From the NCBI GenBank assembly GCA_022747635.1, contig JAKTNV010000003.1, positions 98,746,454 through 98,810,453 of the forward strand: a stretch of DNA of 64,000 bases, read 5' to 3'. This stretch comes from Hetaerina americana (taxonomy: Eukaryota > Arthropoda > Insecta > Odonata > Calopterygidae). Each line of letters begins with the position of its first letter. Positions within the stretch are counted from its first letter, which is position 1. Below the pieces are notes generated by a model. It saw only the letters and a list, made by a program, of their open reading frames with translations. It made no database searches and was not told the DNA's origin. Positions 51,431-61,430 of the stretch are shown here, one piece after another. A program made the translations under genes and the position numbers.

Positions 51431-53270
51431 GTAACAGTCTTTTTCGGAGGGTGCTTCGAAATCACAAGACTGCCGCTTCATTCAAAAAAAATTATGATCC
51501 AAATATTAATCATTGCAAACAAATATAAACAAGAAATCTTTAATTTATTAAAAAAAATTTATTAATGATTGCATGCTAACATTGGGTAAACCATACCAAC
51601 AAAAAATATGAATACCATTTCTTTACGAAATGCTCTGCCGAGCGCATAAGAAACAATAGCAAAAATGTTGATTATTTAATTTTTATAATTGGTACCTTTA
51701 ATACAAATTGGTAAAATTGCTTATATTTATCAATTTCACTAAGTGGCTCTCACATTGAATTTATGAGTAAAAGGTCTGAATGAACCTTATTCATTCAAAA
51801 ATTTTAAACCAAATGTGTGGTAATACGTAGATCTCTTACTGAGGAAAAAAATAAAGTTATCTAAAACCCATTAAAATGTGATATTTTTCTTCAAGATAAA
51901 ACTAGGAGAAAAAAATCAATAAGATATCCTTATTCAGACCATCAAGTCATATAAATTGCCTTTAATCGGGTAACACTAAAGTGTTTTACGTTTAATTCAA
52001 TATCTTAGTAAAGTTATACCGTGATAAGGAAGATAGCACATTAAATAGTTTTGTAGCACAAATAAGGAAATTAAGTGTATTTTAAACTTAAATCAACCTG
52101 GATGATATAAACAAATCTGACACGAGTCAATGACACATCAATAGTGAAATAAAACTCGACATTTGAGAAGTGAAAAGAGATAAAATTAAAATTTTTCTGT
52201 GAGCTCAGAAACGAAAATTACATAATATTTGCATGAAGTCATGAAAATATTTCCATAGTTTCAGTTGGTCACTCTCTTTTAGAGAAATATTAAAATATCT
52301 TCTATTTAACCTTCTAATGAAATTTTTTTTTAATTCAGCCTCAACATTTTGTGGGACTTCATGGGTAGAGCGTTGCCCTACTAAACGGAGGGTTAGGGAT
52401 TTATTATATTTCGATTGATGCCTCTCAAAACCCTAATCATCAACGTTTGCCTAGCCTTCTGATATTTTGGGTTACCAGATCTTCCTGAGAAATCACAGGT
52501 AAAACGGAAAGGCAACTGCTTTCTCTGCCTTTGTACATACTTATTCTCATCCTCCCGGCATAAGGGTTTATATCAGACAAGCTCAATTCTGACTAGCAAA
52601 CCAACCATCGGGTTAATTACTGGTTATCTAATATGTCAGCACATTTGACATGATTCAAATTGATATTTTTGCATTTCCAAGCCATTTCTTTCTAAGCGTT
52701 AGGAAAATCAATTGGCTCAGAAAAAAATTGATTTTATTTGAAAAGTATTTTAATGGATTTGTGTTTTCTGGTGAGATTGTTTATGATAGTTAGGGTCTTA
52801 TTTTCTTCAGGCTTCTCTAAACGTGTTATTTACTGGTGCTACTTCAACGTTTTACGATTGAATTGCCTTCAACCGTTGGCATACTTCTCTTCAATGTGCT
52901 TAATAATATTTACCCAGTGTAAATATTTTGTAACAGTAACCTTGAGGAATTAATTTCTTCCTAATGCACTAGGTTATATTCGTATTACCTGAAAGGACTA
53001 CAGAAATAGATACCGTAGAATTATTTTCTGCAAACTAAGGTAAATGATCTCATCAGGTTTAAAGCATGAAGAAAAGGAAAGTTTGTTAATCTTAAACGTT
53101 TAAGCATTTGTCAACACATGATATTACCCGTTCGTACACACGTTTACTAAAATAGCATATTGATCATCGAAATTACTAAACAGACAGATAAAGTTTGTTG
53201 TCTCAGGCGTAACTTTATGGAATTTGCATAACATATTGAAATGTAATGAATAAATTGACTTTGTAATTCC
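51430..53270. other. AT-rich spacer with SINE candidate
   Basis: Apart from the SINE-like segment at 52340-52610, no feature is recognised. A 71-codon frame at 52738-52953 (+) is hydrophobic and unrecognised. Confidence 0.55.
52340..52610 (+). repeat. Candidate tRNA-derived SINE
   Basis: TGGGTAGAGCGTTGCCCTAC (52362-52381) resembles the D-arm and anticodon arm of a tRNA, and GGTTAGGGATTTA (52391-52403) could be a decayed B box. A less AT-rich body (GGCAACTGCTTTCTCTGCC and onward) follows to about 52600. The string TAGAGCGYTG is shared with the candidate at 29680-29800. No poly-A tail or target duplication was confirmed. Confidence 0.35.
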
Positions 53271-53292
53271 ACACACTTTATTTAAAAAAAAA

Positions 53293-53333
53293 CACGACCC
53301 ATGTTCCGACGTTGAACGTCAACATGAGGTGGT
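53293..53333 (-). ncRNA. Hammerhead-ribozyme-like structure, decayed
   Basis: Reading the minus strand downstream of the endonuclease stop: CAC (53331-53329), CTCATGT (53328-53322; canonical CTGATGA), stem II GACGT/ACGTC with loop TCA (53320-53308, perfect), GGAAC (canonical GAAAC), a few bases, then GTC (53298-53296) and GTG (53295-53293) that pairs with the opening CAC. Order and spacing match the minimal type I hammerheads known in Penelope-like elements. Two changes in box 1 and one in box 2 should abolish cleavage. Confidence 0.65.
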
Positions 53334-53459
53334 CCTCATAGAAGCACGCTGGCTATATATACCTTCTGATCATAGGAGGGGGGGTTGGTCAGAGAGGGAG
53401 GTTGGAGGGGTAAAAAGGTTACAATGTAGCTGGGAAGAAAAGAGAATTACATTTTTGAC

Positions 53460-53790
53460 TTAGAAGAGTGGTAGGTTTAGGAGTGGGGAGTGGGAGGGAT
53501 ACAAAATTTCGTTGGCAAGATCAACTTTCCAACGGACATATTTCAAAATGTCTAACTGCTCCAAAGCATCGAGCCTTTGACCTTTTTCTTCAAAATGAAT
53601 AATTTTTCTCACAAAGTCACTGTTGTGGTCACTTTCGATGGGGTGCTTTGCAAAGAGGGATGTTATGTTCTTATTTTTTACACATGTTTGGTGTTCTTTA
53701 ATCCTTTCTTTAAATTTCCGTCCTGTTTGCCCGATATACTTTGTGCTACAATCTGAACACTCTACTCCTCTCGTTTTTGGGGACTTTGTC
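53460..53790 (-). pseudogene. GIY-YIG endonuclease domain of the Penelope-like element
   Basis: In a shifted frame from the RT part, RGVECSDCSTKYIGQTGR contains the YIG box, and KFKERIKEH follows with the catalytic-type Arg and conserved His. Further on, SLFAKHPIESDHN and RLDALEQLDILKY match the family's end, and a stop lies at 53460-53462. In intact family members the first box reads GVY or GIY before the CxxC; here a small deletion leaves GVE and puts the domain out of frame. The remaining 100 codons are open, suggesting the break is recent relative to the age of the copy. This domain normally makes the first target nick. Confidence 0.85.
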
Positions 53791-54327
53791 TTTAGTGTGA
53801 GAGATCAGGTTCTTAAGGCATGAACCACTGTAAAAGGCACATTTAATTTTTTCTTCAGGTAAACTTGTAATTACTTTTTGAGAAATAGTCCCAAGATATA
53901 GTATTCTTCGCCATTTGGCAGTGGGATCTTTTAAATGTTCGGGGTTGTAAATGTGGCTTAAGGCTATTTTTGTAAGTTTATTCTGGTAAAGTTTATTTAT
54001 TAAATCTTCTGAATAACCATTGTTTACTGCTAAAGTTTTAATTACATTAAGCTCCTTATTTACATTGAATTTTGACATAGGGATAGCGGTTAAACGGTGG
54101 ATCATTGCATGAAATGCCGAAAGCTTTTGGGTGAAGCAATGCCTTGAAGAGGAATTAATTAGTAGGTCTATATACATTGTTTTCCTAAAAATGGAATACT
54201 GTAACCCGTCTTTGCCTTTAGAAATGGATAGGTCGAGGAAATTCAGGGAACCTTTTTCCTCTTTTTCACACGTGAATTGTAAGACATATAAAGGCAAAAT
54301 AAGTGTATAAAGTAAATTAAATATCAC
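53746..54327 (-). pseudogene. Penelope-like RT C-terminal (thumb/linker) region
   Basis: An open frame of 193 codons. FTCEKEEKGSLNFLDLSIS matches the conserved NFLDL block following the RT core of Penelope-like elements. FRKTMYIDLLINSSSRHC corresponds to the FRKPTxTD block, and KLSAFHAMIHRLTAIPMS to the next conserved helix before the NGY block (VNNGYSEDLINKLY). The 3' part, with KDKVPKNE, leads into the endonuclease. The frame then breaks near 53765, just where the GIY box should start, and ends at a stop. The reverse transcriptase copies element RNA at a target nick in intact elements; this copy lacks the catalytic core. Confidence 0.85.
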
Positions 54328-54329
54328 TA

Positions 54330-54735
54330 CACAGTGCTTAAAGTTATGACATAACGATGAAAAAGGATTTTAAATGTAACATTATGTTAATAATTTCAAT
54401 TAATGTCAGATGATTACTGCGGCCTTCCAACACGAGTTTACAGCTGCATCGGCACATGCAACGTATATACAAAGAATCAACTTGGGGAAAAAATTCATGA
54501 GTGAGGTGGTTTTCTTAAGTGCTTAAATCAATTTATCTAAAAATATTAATTCGAATGAACTTCACGAATCGACATTTTGGGGGAGTAACAATTGATTTCA
54601 ACAATAAATGCACGCAAATGTTCTAAATTCACCCTGTTGAGTCTGTAGAGACCTAATGACAATAAAAACCTGCGAAAAACGATCATTATAAATCAGAAAT
54701 ATCGGAGTCATTATCAGAAAAGGAATTTATTTTAT
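54330..54735. other. AT-rich spacer between retroelement pieces
   Basis: No feature is recognised. The junction near 54330 marks the presumed 5' truncation of the Penelope-like copy. Confidence 0.5.
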
Positions 54736-54739
54736 TTTT

Positions 54740-55140
54740 GTTTATATATACCCTTCAAGCCACTGCCAGGGTGTGGTTACACACCAAAATAGTTTTACTG
54801 AAACATGACCCTGCCGCGGTCAAACGATGTTAAAATGATCCCCCATAGTTCGTGGAAAAAATGACATATTAAATCTATCTTTTCTACACTTAATTTTATT
54901 TGCATGATCTCTCTTACCGTAGTGCGATTGGGGTAATAACACCTTTTCCCCATCACTGCAAAAGATACCTCCTTCCAATTCATGCAAGAGATTCAATCTG
55001 TAATTTAACCTTCGATCCATGAGTGATTCCCAGCCCAGCTGCCCAATTATTTTGGATACGCTACTAAGTTTATTATAATAAAGTTTTACAAATATTTTTC
55101 TTATACGCTGCATGCGATCCTATTCGGCAACTTTCAGTTA
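54740..55140 (-). mobile_element. 5'-truncated LINE, 3' end
   Basis: The minus strand holds the last part of a LINE protein (pseudogene entry), a short 3' untranslated segment, and a terminal string CCTGGCAGTGGCTTGAAGGG followed by TA-rich DNA. The same terminal motif in a better-preserved form ends the neighbouring copy at 55741. Homology stops abruptly near 55140, as expected of target-primed 5' truncation. Confidence 0.75.
54820..55137 (-). pseudogene. LINE ORF2 C-terminal domain fragment
   Basis: The frame reads through VSKIIGQLGWESLMDRRLNY, RLNLLHELEGG and KIKCRKDRFNMSFFPRTMGD before its stop. This is the domain that follows the reverse transcriptase in many arthropod non-LTR retrotransposons (LxxLGWxSLxxRR ... 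RT(D/K)xYxxSFFPRTIxxWN). One stop lies at the upstream edge (55122-55120), after which 97 codons are open from a Met at 55113. The RT core is absent. The role of the domain is not well known; it may help bind the element RNA. The family is Jockey/CR1-like, but the exact clade cannot be set from this piece. Confidence 0.8.
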
Positions 55141-55740
55141 TTAATTTTTTTAACTTACTCAGTCACCGTTAAATAACCACGATCTAAACTATTTCACAAT
55201 CGGAAATATATAAAGTCATTTCATTATTATTATTGTTATGTAGGAGCCTACGTTTTATATTTTCAGTACTTACATAATATGTTCGGCCACAAACCCATGG
55301 TTAACAAACTCCCATTTCCTATGTCCATGGATCATGAGTATAATTTGAAATTAAATGATCATCCACGACTTCCGTAAGACAATTTTAGTCACCTTTTTTT
55401 GGGAAAATTAGAAATAAACCTTTTCCAACGCCTGTAACTATTGCAGATAATTACAAGGCCTAAAAAAGTTATCATAGAATATTTATCACTTATGTAGCGC
55501 CTGAAGATATTCATTTGACCGCTAAAGTTTGCTATTGGAAAATTATTAATATATCGACCAAAAGGTTTCATTAGAAGTACGTGCATATTATAGCAAGTTA
55601 TAAGTGGTAAATACTTGTATACATGAATGTATATACGCATCAAATAAAGGTAATCTACCCGAGCTATTAGTAGAGTGCAATGATCTATTTTTGTTACATA
55701 TCCAGGCATGTCAATAATTTTAATGTGTAAAAATCATTCG
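55140..55740. other. AT-rich spacer
   Basis: A minus-strand frame of 106 codons (55389-55709) has no recognised domain. Confidence 0.5.
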
Positions 55741-56100
55741 TCTTACATCTACATCAATACCCTGCAAGCCACCAAAAAGGTGTGTTGCAGGGGGTGGGGG
55801 TGGTCTTAAGAGAGATCCTGATCATGTAATGGCTTATTCAATTTGAAATTGTGGCATTGTAATGCATATTGGCAGAAGGCACCATTAAAAGTTACTATCA
55901 AGGCATCTCTCGTAGTTCTTCGAATATTTATCCATAATTCCCACGTAAGCCAGGATATATTGGCGTTCCCGCTGGAAAAAAGGTACTTTGAATTCCATTC
56001 CACAGTTACGAACATTCTCTCAGGCATCCACCGAGACGAGTTCAACCACAACTCTAATACGCATACGAATTATGGCCGGACATAGTAAACATCGGCCCAT
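55741..56100 (-). mobile_element. Second LINE-type 3' end with terminal hairpin
   Basis: On the minus strand the sequence ends in CCCTGCAA, CACACC, TTTTT, GGTG, GC, TTGCAGGG, TAT, then GATGTAGATGTA. The outer arms are perfectly complementary (8 bp) and CACC/GGTG extends the stem. A GATGTA microsatellite tail and a 3' hairpin are features of CR1/Jockey-like LINE ends. The region upstream to about 56100 includes an open 81-codon minus frame (55806-56051) that I do not recognise as LINE protein; it may be 3' untranslated sequence. Confidence 0.55.
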
Positions 56101-56189
56101 CCTAAGATACTACCATCACCGAGCAGCAATATGAATACAATTTCTATGAGAAAGCAGCAAAATCTCAGCAGAGTTGAGGTAAAAGTAAT

Positions 56190-57000
56190 CTTAAGGAGAG
56201 AGGTGGGATGACTGAGGAGTTTAGTCGTGGGAGAGGGGTCGCAGGGATAGGACGAGGCAAGAAGAAAGACAGGGTTGAGGAAGAAAGGGCCAAAGCGTGC
56301 TCGAGGGAAAGGGGAATTGAGGTTTTGGGAAAGGGTTAAGGAGGGAGTCTTGGAATGGCTGGGGAAAGGGACCAGCGAAAGGACAAGGAAAGGAAGGAAA
56401 TGGTTCTTTCTTTGGGCGAGGAAAGTTTATGTGAGGTAAGAAGGCAGTTAAAAAGGAAAGGGTTGTTAACCTGTAAATCTGGATCACCTGCTCAAAGGGG
56501 ACGCTGAACCCTTTTCCGGAAACAACGACTGGTGCAATACTACTGACTCCCACCTCACTTCACGACGCGTCAAATCAACAAAAAGGAAGGACCAGCCGAA
56601 CGTACACAAACACGCTACAGGACTACCCTAAGGTGTAATTCAACGGCCAGGAGTGTATGTTGTCTTCGAAGGCATTTCTAGATTTAATGCTTTCTCCTAT
56701 AGGGTACCAGGGGGGATGAGGTGTTTGGAATGTTCACTGGTAAAGTTCTTCAGGACAGGTGAGTTCTGAGGAAATCAGTCGTTTGCAGAAGAGTGGAGGT
56801 GATGGGTCGCACGGGCTATTGAACCCTCCGTCAGTGTTGGACGCAGATACCAAGTTACCGGGAAACTCCTATGGGAGCGGTATCAACTGCACCTGGAACC
56901 GGTCAAAAACAGGTATGTCGACTTTTTTTCGTTTCGTGGTGTCGTCATGCGTTCGCCATGTGCTGTAATCATGGTAGGTTTTAAATGAAATTGGCATAAA
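56190..57000. other. GC-richer block, purine-biased
   Basis: The plus strand is purine-rich at about 56190-56450. The minus frame at 56221-56553 is Pro/Phe/Ser-rich and compositional. A 69-codon plus frame at 56759-56968 contains AACAGGTATG (56909-56918), a fair splice donor, but no partner exon could be found. Confidence 0.4.
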
Positions 57001-57880
57001 TATTAGTGGAAAGGTAGCTTACCCAATGAGTGTTTATAATTACGCAGTAAACCAAACATCAATAATGTATCGAGCCCATGGGGACGCATTTAGTTCATGA
57101 ACTAATTCATTCTGAGAGCTTTTTCCCGGCCATATATCTTAGGTTTACTTGGCCTCGAAAGCCAATTATTTTTTTGACCGTGCCATTAGGTGCCCCTAAG
57201 CATCGAAGCAACTGTTTTCCTCACACTTCAGCGATACCCAAAACTGTGGTGTTTGAGTTTTCAGGGTATATTTTACCCGCCAGAAAAACTTTGGCAAGCG
57301 AAATCTACATTTTTAGTTTTACGCAAAAATCAATGACTTTATCTTGTCAAAGAGATTAAAAACTGGTTCTGGTTGAAAAGATGAAAACTATTTTCAAACT
57401 CCATACAAACAAATATTTTCTGATTGCACAAAATAAAAACTTCTAATGATGTTTGAAAAGACAATAGACGAATAAAATACATACGTTCGATGTTGATGCA
57501 GTGATATAGCGCAAATGGCACCGGGTTAGGAATATCCATCGAAATATTTGTTATTCAAATTTACATGGAGAACTAGAACAAATACTGAATAAAGCAGTAT
57601 ATTTTTTATTTGGCACTTCATGGTATTTTCATAGAGTCTAAATTGTATAATTAGCAGAAATAATGCTAACAAATTATGCATAATAGAAAACTTATCTTTG
57701 CCATGCGTGTGATCATGAAAGGGAATCGGTTAGTATCAAACTATAGAAGATAAGGTAATTGAAACAATAATTACTTATTTGAATCATCAACTTAGTTTTT
57801 ATTTCAAGTCAAGACCCTTCAAGAGTCACTACACCCTAGTCTATGCCAATTCGAGTTTTTCTCCGTTTATAATCATAGGG
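57000..57880. other. AT-rich spacer
   Basis: Nothing recognisable is seen. The 93-codon frame at 57078-57359 (+) has no known domain. Confidence 0.55.
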
Positions 57881-58440
57881 GAGCAGAAAGCACAAAGGAA
57901 GACACCTAAATTTGCATCAGTCCTTTGCCCAAGCTCATATCCACCCACTGTATCCCTCTCTTCCGTCTCCACCATCCCTATCTCCGTCCCCTTGCTAACA
58001 TCATTACCGAGTTTCCCAGGGGCACATCCGACCAGAATTCAAAATAGTCTCCGCGAGCCTTATAACTCCGAGTCGCCTCGTCGAGCATACGAGAGACTGG
58101 CGCAAGACTCGACGGAACTGCAAATCCACGGCAACGTATGTGGCAGGTGTTCTTGCATGTGCCCATCAATTGATCTCCTCCCTCTGCTGTGCCATTCCAT
58201 CTCTTCCCACTGCATGTCTTCCCCTCTCATCCGTCCCCTCTCAACTATTTCACTCAAAGTCGCCCTCAACTCACTTCCTCTTCCCACTCCATTTTTCAGG
58301 CTCTAATGCCTAGCCTTCTATTTTTCCATTCCCACCCCTGCAGCCCACTCGCACTCCTCCCCTCTCCCTTCCCTGCAACTTATATGCCTCAGCTGAGTCT
58401 TGGCAACTGACTCGATCTACCCGATTAGGCAATTTATGCT
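57880..58440. other. Pyrimidine-asymmetric GC-richer block
   Basis: The plus strand is C/T-rich. The 175-codon frame (57779-58306, +) is Ser/Pro-rich and overlaps other open frames on both strands. I treat it as compositional. Confidence 0.45.
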
Positions 58441-60340
58441 TCATCCGGTTGCGTTCTGTAAATTCAACATTTCATGTCACAGCTCTAGGATTTCGAGCTA
58501 TTCCGTGGACATAGACTTGAAATTATTAAGCGCGCACACATTTCTTTAAAGGTAAATGTCAGTGAGCGTCGTTCCCTCTCTGGTGGGCTTGCGTGCATCT
58601 TATCAGAACACGCAGTTCTTGATGTCATTACGTGAATCGTGCCAACGTTTCTCTTTTTTAACGAAAGGTATGCATGTCATTTATCAATTCAATAATATTT
58701 AAATTTTACCGTAGTCATCATTTTGAATTAAGAGGCAGACGTAAAGGAAAGGGCTATTTCGGTAGAGAGATCGGGATAGGGCTTTAGCAAATGTATCGGT
58801 ATAATCACCAGAGGGTCCAGAGTTGATTACCGGAGGAGAAAGGATTTTCAGTGATATCCAATCTCTACTGGAGGTACTTTGTAGAGAGTACTTCAAGTAG
58901 AGTACGCCATCCTTATCTACGTATCTATTGACTTACCTGTATATCTAATGGCATAAATGGCCTTAGCTGCCTGTCGTCTCTCCCTGATAACTAACAATAC
59001 TACTATTTTGGCCGAACTAATGAACTTTTTCTCCCTCATTACTGGATGTAAATAGTAGTAATATAATTATATATATATATATATATATTTATTTATTTAT
59101 TTATTTATATCCACATACATATACACCCACTTAAATGTTATGCAATACCTTAAAAATAACCGTAATTGACTTAATCAAGTAAATGGAATTTGTGAATAAC
59201 TTCTCTTCAAAATGTACTGCTTTCTTTCCCTTCGAAGCATATGCCAACGGTCAGTCTTATCGCGTTCCAATTTGAGACTTCCGAAAGTTTTTGGAAACTT
59301 TCTATGTTTATGTTTCCATCTTACTTTCGCATTTTATTATTATACATTCCATGAAGTTTCAATATCAAAATGAACACCTACATTAACAAATATATGAAAA
59401 ATATACCCCAAAGGCGACCAGATGTTTCACAGATTATTAGATCGTACGCCAGTACTTTTCTTCCTGATGCAGTTTTCACGTTAAAGTGCTTATTTTTTTA
59501 GGGATAGGCGATACATCCGTGGAAATTACTCTGAGATTTTTGATGCTTGGGATTGTGTGGAATGAGACGAAAAGATTAACCATAAATTTAATTCCTCAAA
59601 GTAATGCTTTTTCAAAATTTGATATTTCCATTCAACCGATTGCGCAATCATGCATTATAGGCGTAAATCGTAGTGCTAATAACATTCGCTCCAACTTATG
59701 TTTTCATCAACATTTGGATGAATATGCAGTCACAGAAAATTCATTTCTTCCGTATTTTAATATGAATTAAAGATTTTTACTATCGAGAACAATTAGCAGG
59801 GCAAGGACCCTTTTTGGTGCTCCTCTCAGGTAAGTAAACGAGAAATGAAAAAATTGCGACCAACATTACGTGAATAATAATATGTCAAATCACCCTCTTG
59901 TTTTCCTTAAGATAAACAGATGCAGGTCTGGTGTAGTGGAAAGTATCCATAATATAGAAAGGATGAAGCACTTTTTCACGATTTATTTTCTGGAATTATT
60001 TTGCTATATCCTTACTTTATTACTATTTTACATTTGGTAGAATTACAAAGTTCTCATGTTAGATTTCAGAATTTCGTTTGGTATGTATACAATTTTATAA
60101 TACACCCAAATATTGAACATGCCTGAAAGAACAAACTTCTATACATCACAAAACTGAAATTTAGGTTTTATATTTTCAGATCCATCTTTCTCTTCTAAGA
60201 AATATATCTAAATACTTGCCGATCATTTTCACCCTAGTATTCTTTTCCGCAACCCGAGAAAATAGTGAAAATAGAAAAAATAGGTAACCAAAAATCATAA
60301 GAATTTATACACATTTTTCAGAAATAATTCTCTTCGACTA
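58440..60340. other. AT-rich spacer with microsatellite
   Basis: Apart from the compound microsatellite at 59067-59107, no feature is recognised. The 94-codon frame at 59486-59770 (+) has no known family. Confidence 0.55.
59067..59107 (+). repeat. Compound (AT)n(ATTT)n microsatellite
   Basis: An uninterrupted AT run passes directly into four to five ATTT units. Confidence 0.95.
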
Positions 60341-60820
60341 CAGCTCCTCGTCTATTTCCTTGGCGCCACAGACTCCCCAGCAAATTTTCCCACCGCTCCG
60401 CCGCCTTTCATCTCCCCACCACGCCCTCAAATCCCCTTGAGACTTATGCCCTCCTCACTCGTACCCACACATCCTCCCATCACTCTTTACCTCCCACAAC
60501 CCACCCCTAACACCACACACGACACCCACATACGCTGCCTCCCACTCTGCCACCTCCTCCGGCAATCTCATTTCACGGGGCCCATCTCCCGAGACGCTAT
60601 CCTCCCACGCACCCCGTCCCCATACTACTACCACTCTCAACCCTCCCCCCTACGCTGTCCTTCCACATCCCTCCTTCCTAGTCCTCCCATCTCCTGCTTT
60701 ACACTGCTTTGCACGGCTTTCTCGGCCTTTCTCCCCCCTCCTGACCACTTCTCTCTTTGTAAAGTTATCCCCTCATTCATTCTCCCACACACACGTTTAT
60801 GCTCGTGCTAGAATTAATTC
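60340..60820. other. Pyrimidine-asymmetric GC-richer block
   Basis: C/T-rich plus strand with CCTCCCA-type motifs. The 124-codon frame (60437-60811, +) is Pro/Ser/Leu-rich, low complexity. Confidence 0.45.
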
Positions 60821-61430
60821 AACTACAATGTATCATTTATTCTCCGTTAAAAAGTTATCGTCACTAGACTTAAATGTCAGAGAGCTCACGCTATGCCGGC
60901 ATAAAAAGATTAGATCTCAAACGGAGGTTGAGGGGAGCTATTACGCGAGGAAAGGACTTGACGAGAGAACTAGGGGTTACGCTAATCCGGAATGTGAAAA
61001 ATGAAACAGATTCTCGTTAATTTCTGAACAGTGTTCAAAACACAGGACGTACTTACGGAAACAATTTTGCTGGAAGGAAACTTTTTCAGTACACTCGTTA
61101 GCATTTTTTCCACATTTTATTTTTTTACCATCCACATGGTTAAGCACAATTTCCTTCACCACCTACTGGAGCCATTAAGGTGATGAAATAAGAAATTTGC
61201 AAATGTATGTTCACGTACATGCTTCAAGGTTAACGGAGTCGACAATCCCTCTCACAATTCATTGCAAAAAAGAGGCTAATATTCATGAAGAACCATTCTT
61301 TAAAATTTACAAAGATGACGAGTTTTAACTTGTTTTACTTTATACCAGCATTGTTGAGTTTTGAAAACTACATTTGTCATGGACATTCGTTTAATTCTCG
61401 ATGAAAGCCTTCAGTCTATTTTTTTCTTCT
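60820..61430. other. Mixed-composition spacer
   Basis: Nothing recognisable is seen. Confidence 0.55.

Larger units (their letters stand above)
53285..54330 (-). mobile_element. Penelope-like retroelement, 5'-truncated
   Basis: The minus strand carries the end of the reverse transcriptase region and a complete GIY-YIG domain of a Penelope-like element, then a 3' untranslated segment ending in a hammerhead-like fold (53293-53333) and an AATAAA-containing AT-rich stretch. The RT core upstream of about 54330 is missing, consistent with 5' truncation. It sits at the head of a cluster of minus-strand retroelement pieces. Confidence 0.85.

Noticed and set aside
55389..55709. 106-codon minus-strand frame between the two LINE-type ends
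   Set aside because: AT-rich composition, no LINE or other motif found; not extended into either neighbour.
57779..58306. 175-codon open frame, plus strand
   Set aside because: Ser/Pro-rich product from pyrimidine-rich DNA, no domain, and overlapping open frames on both strands.
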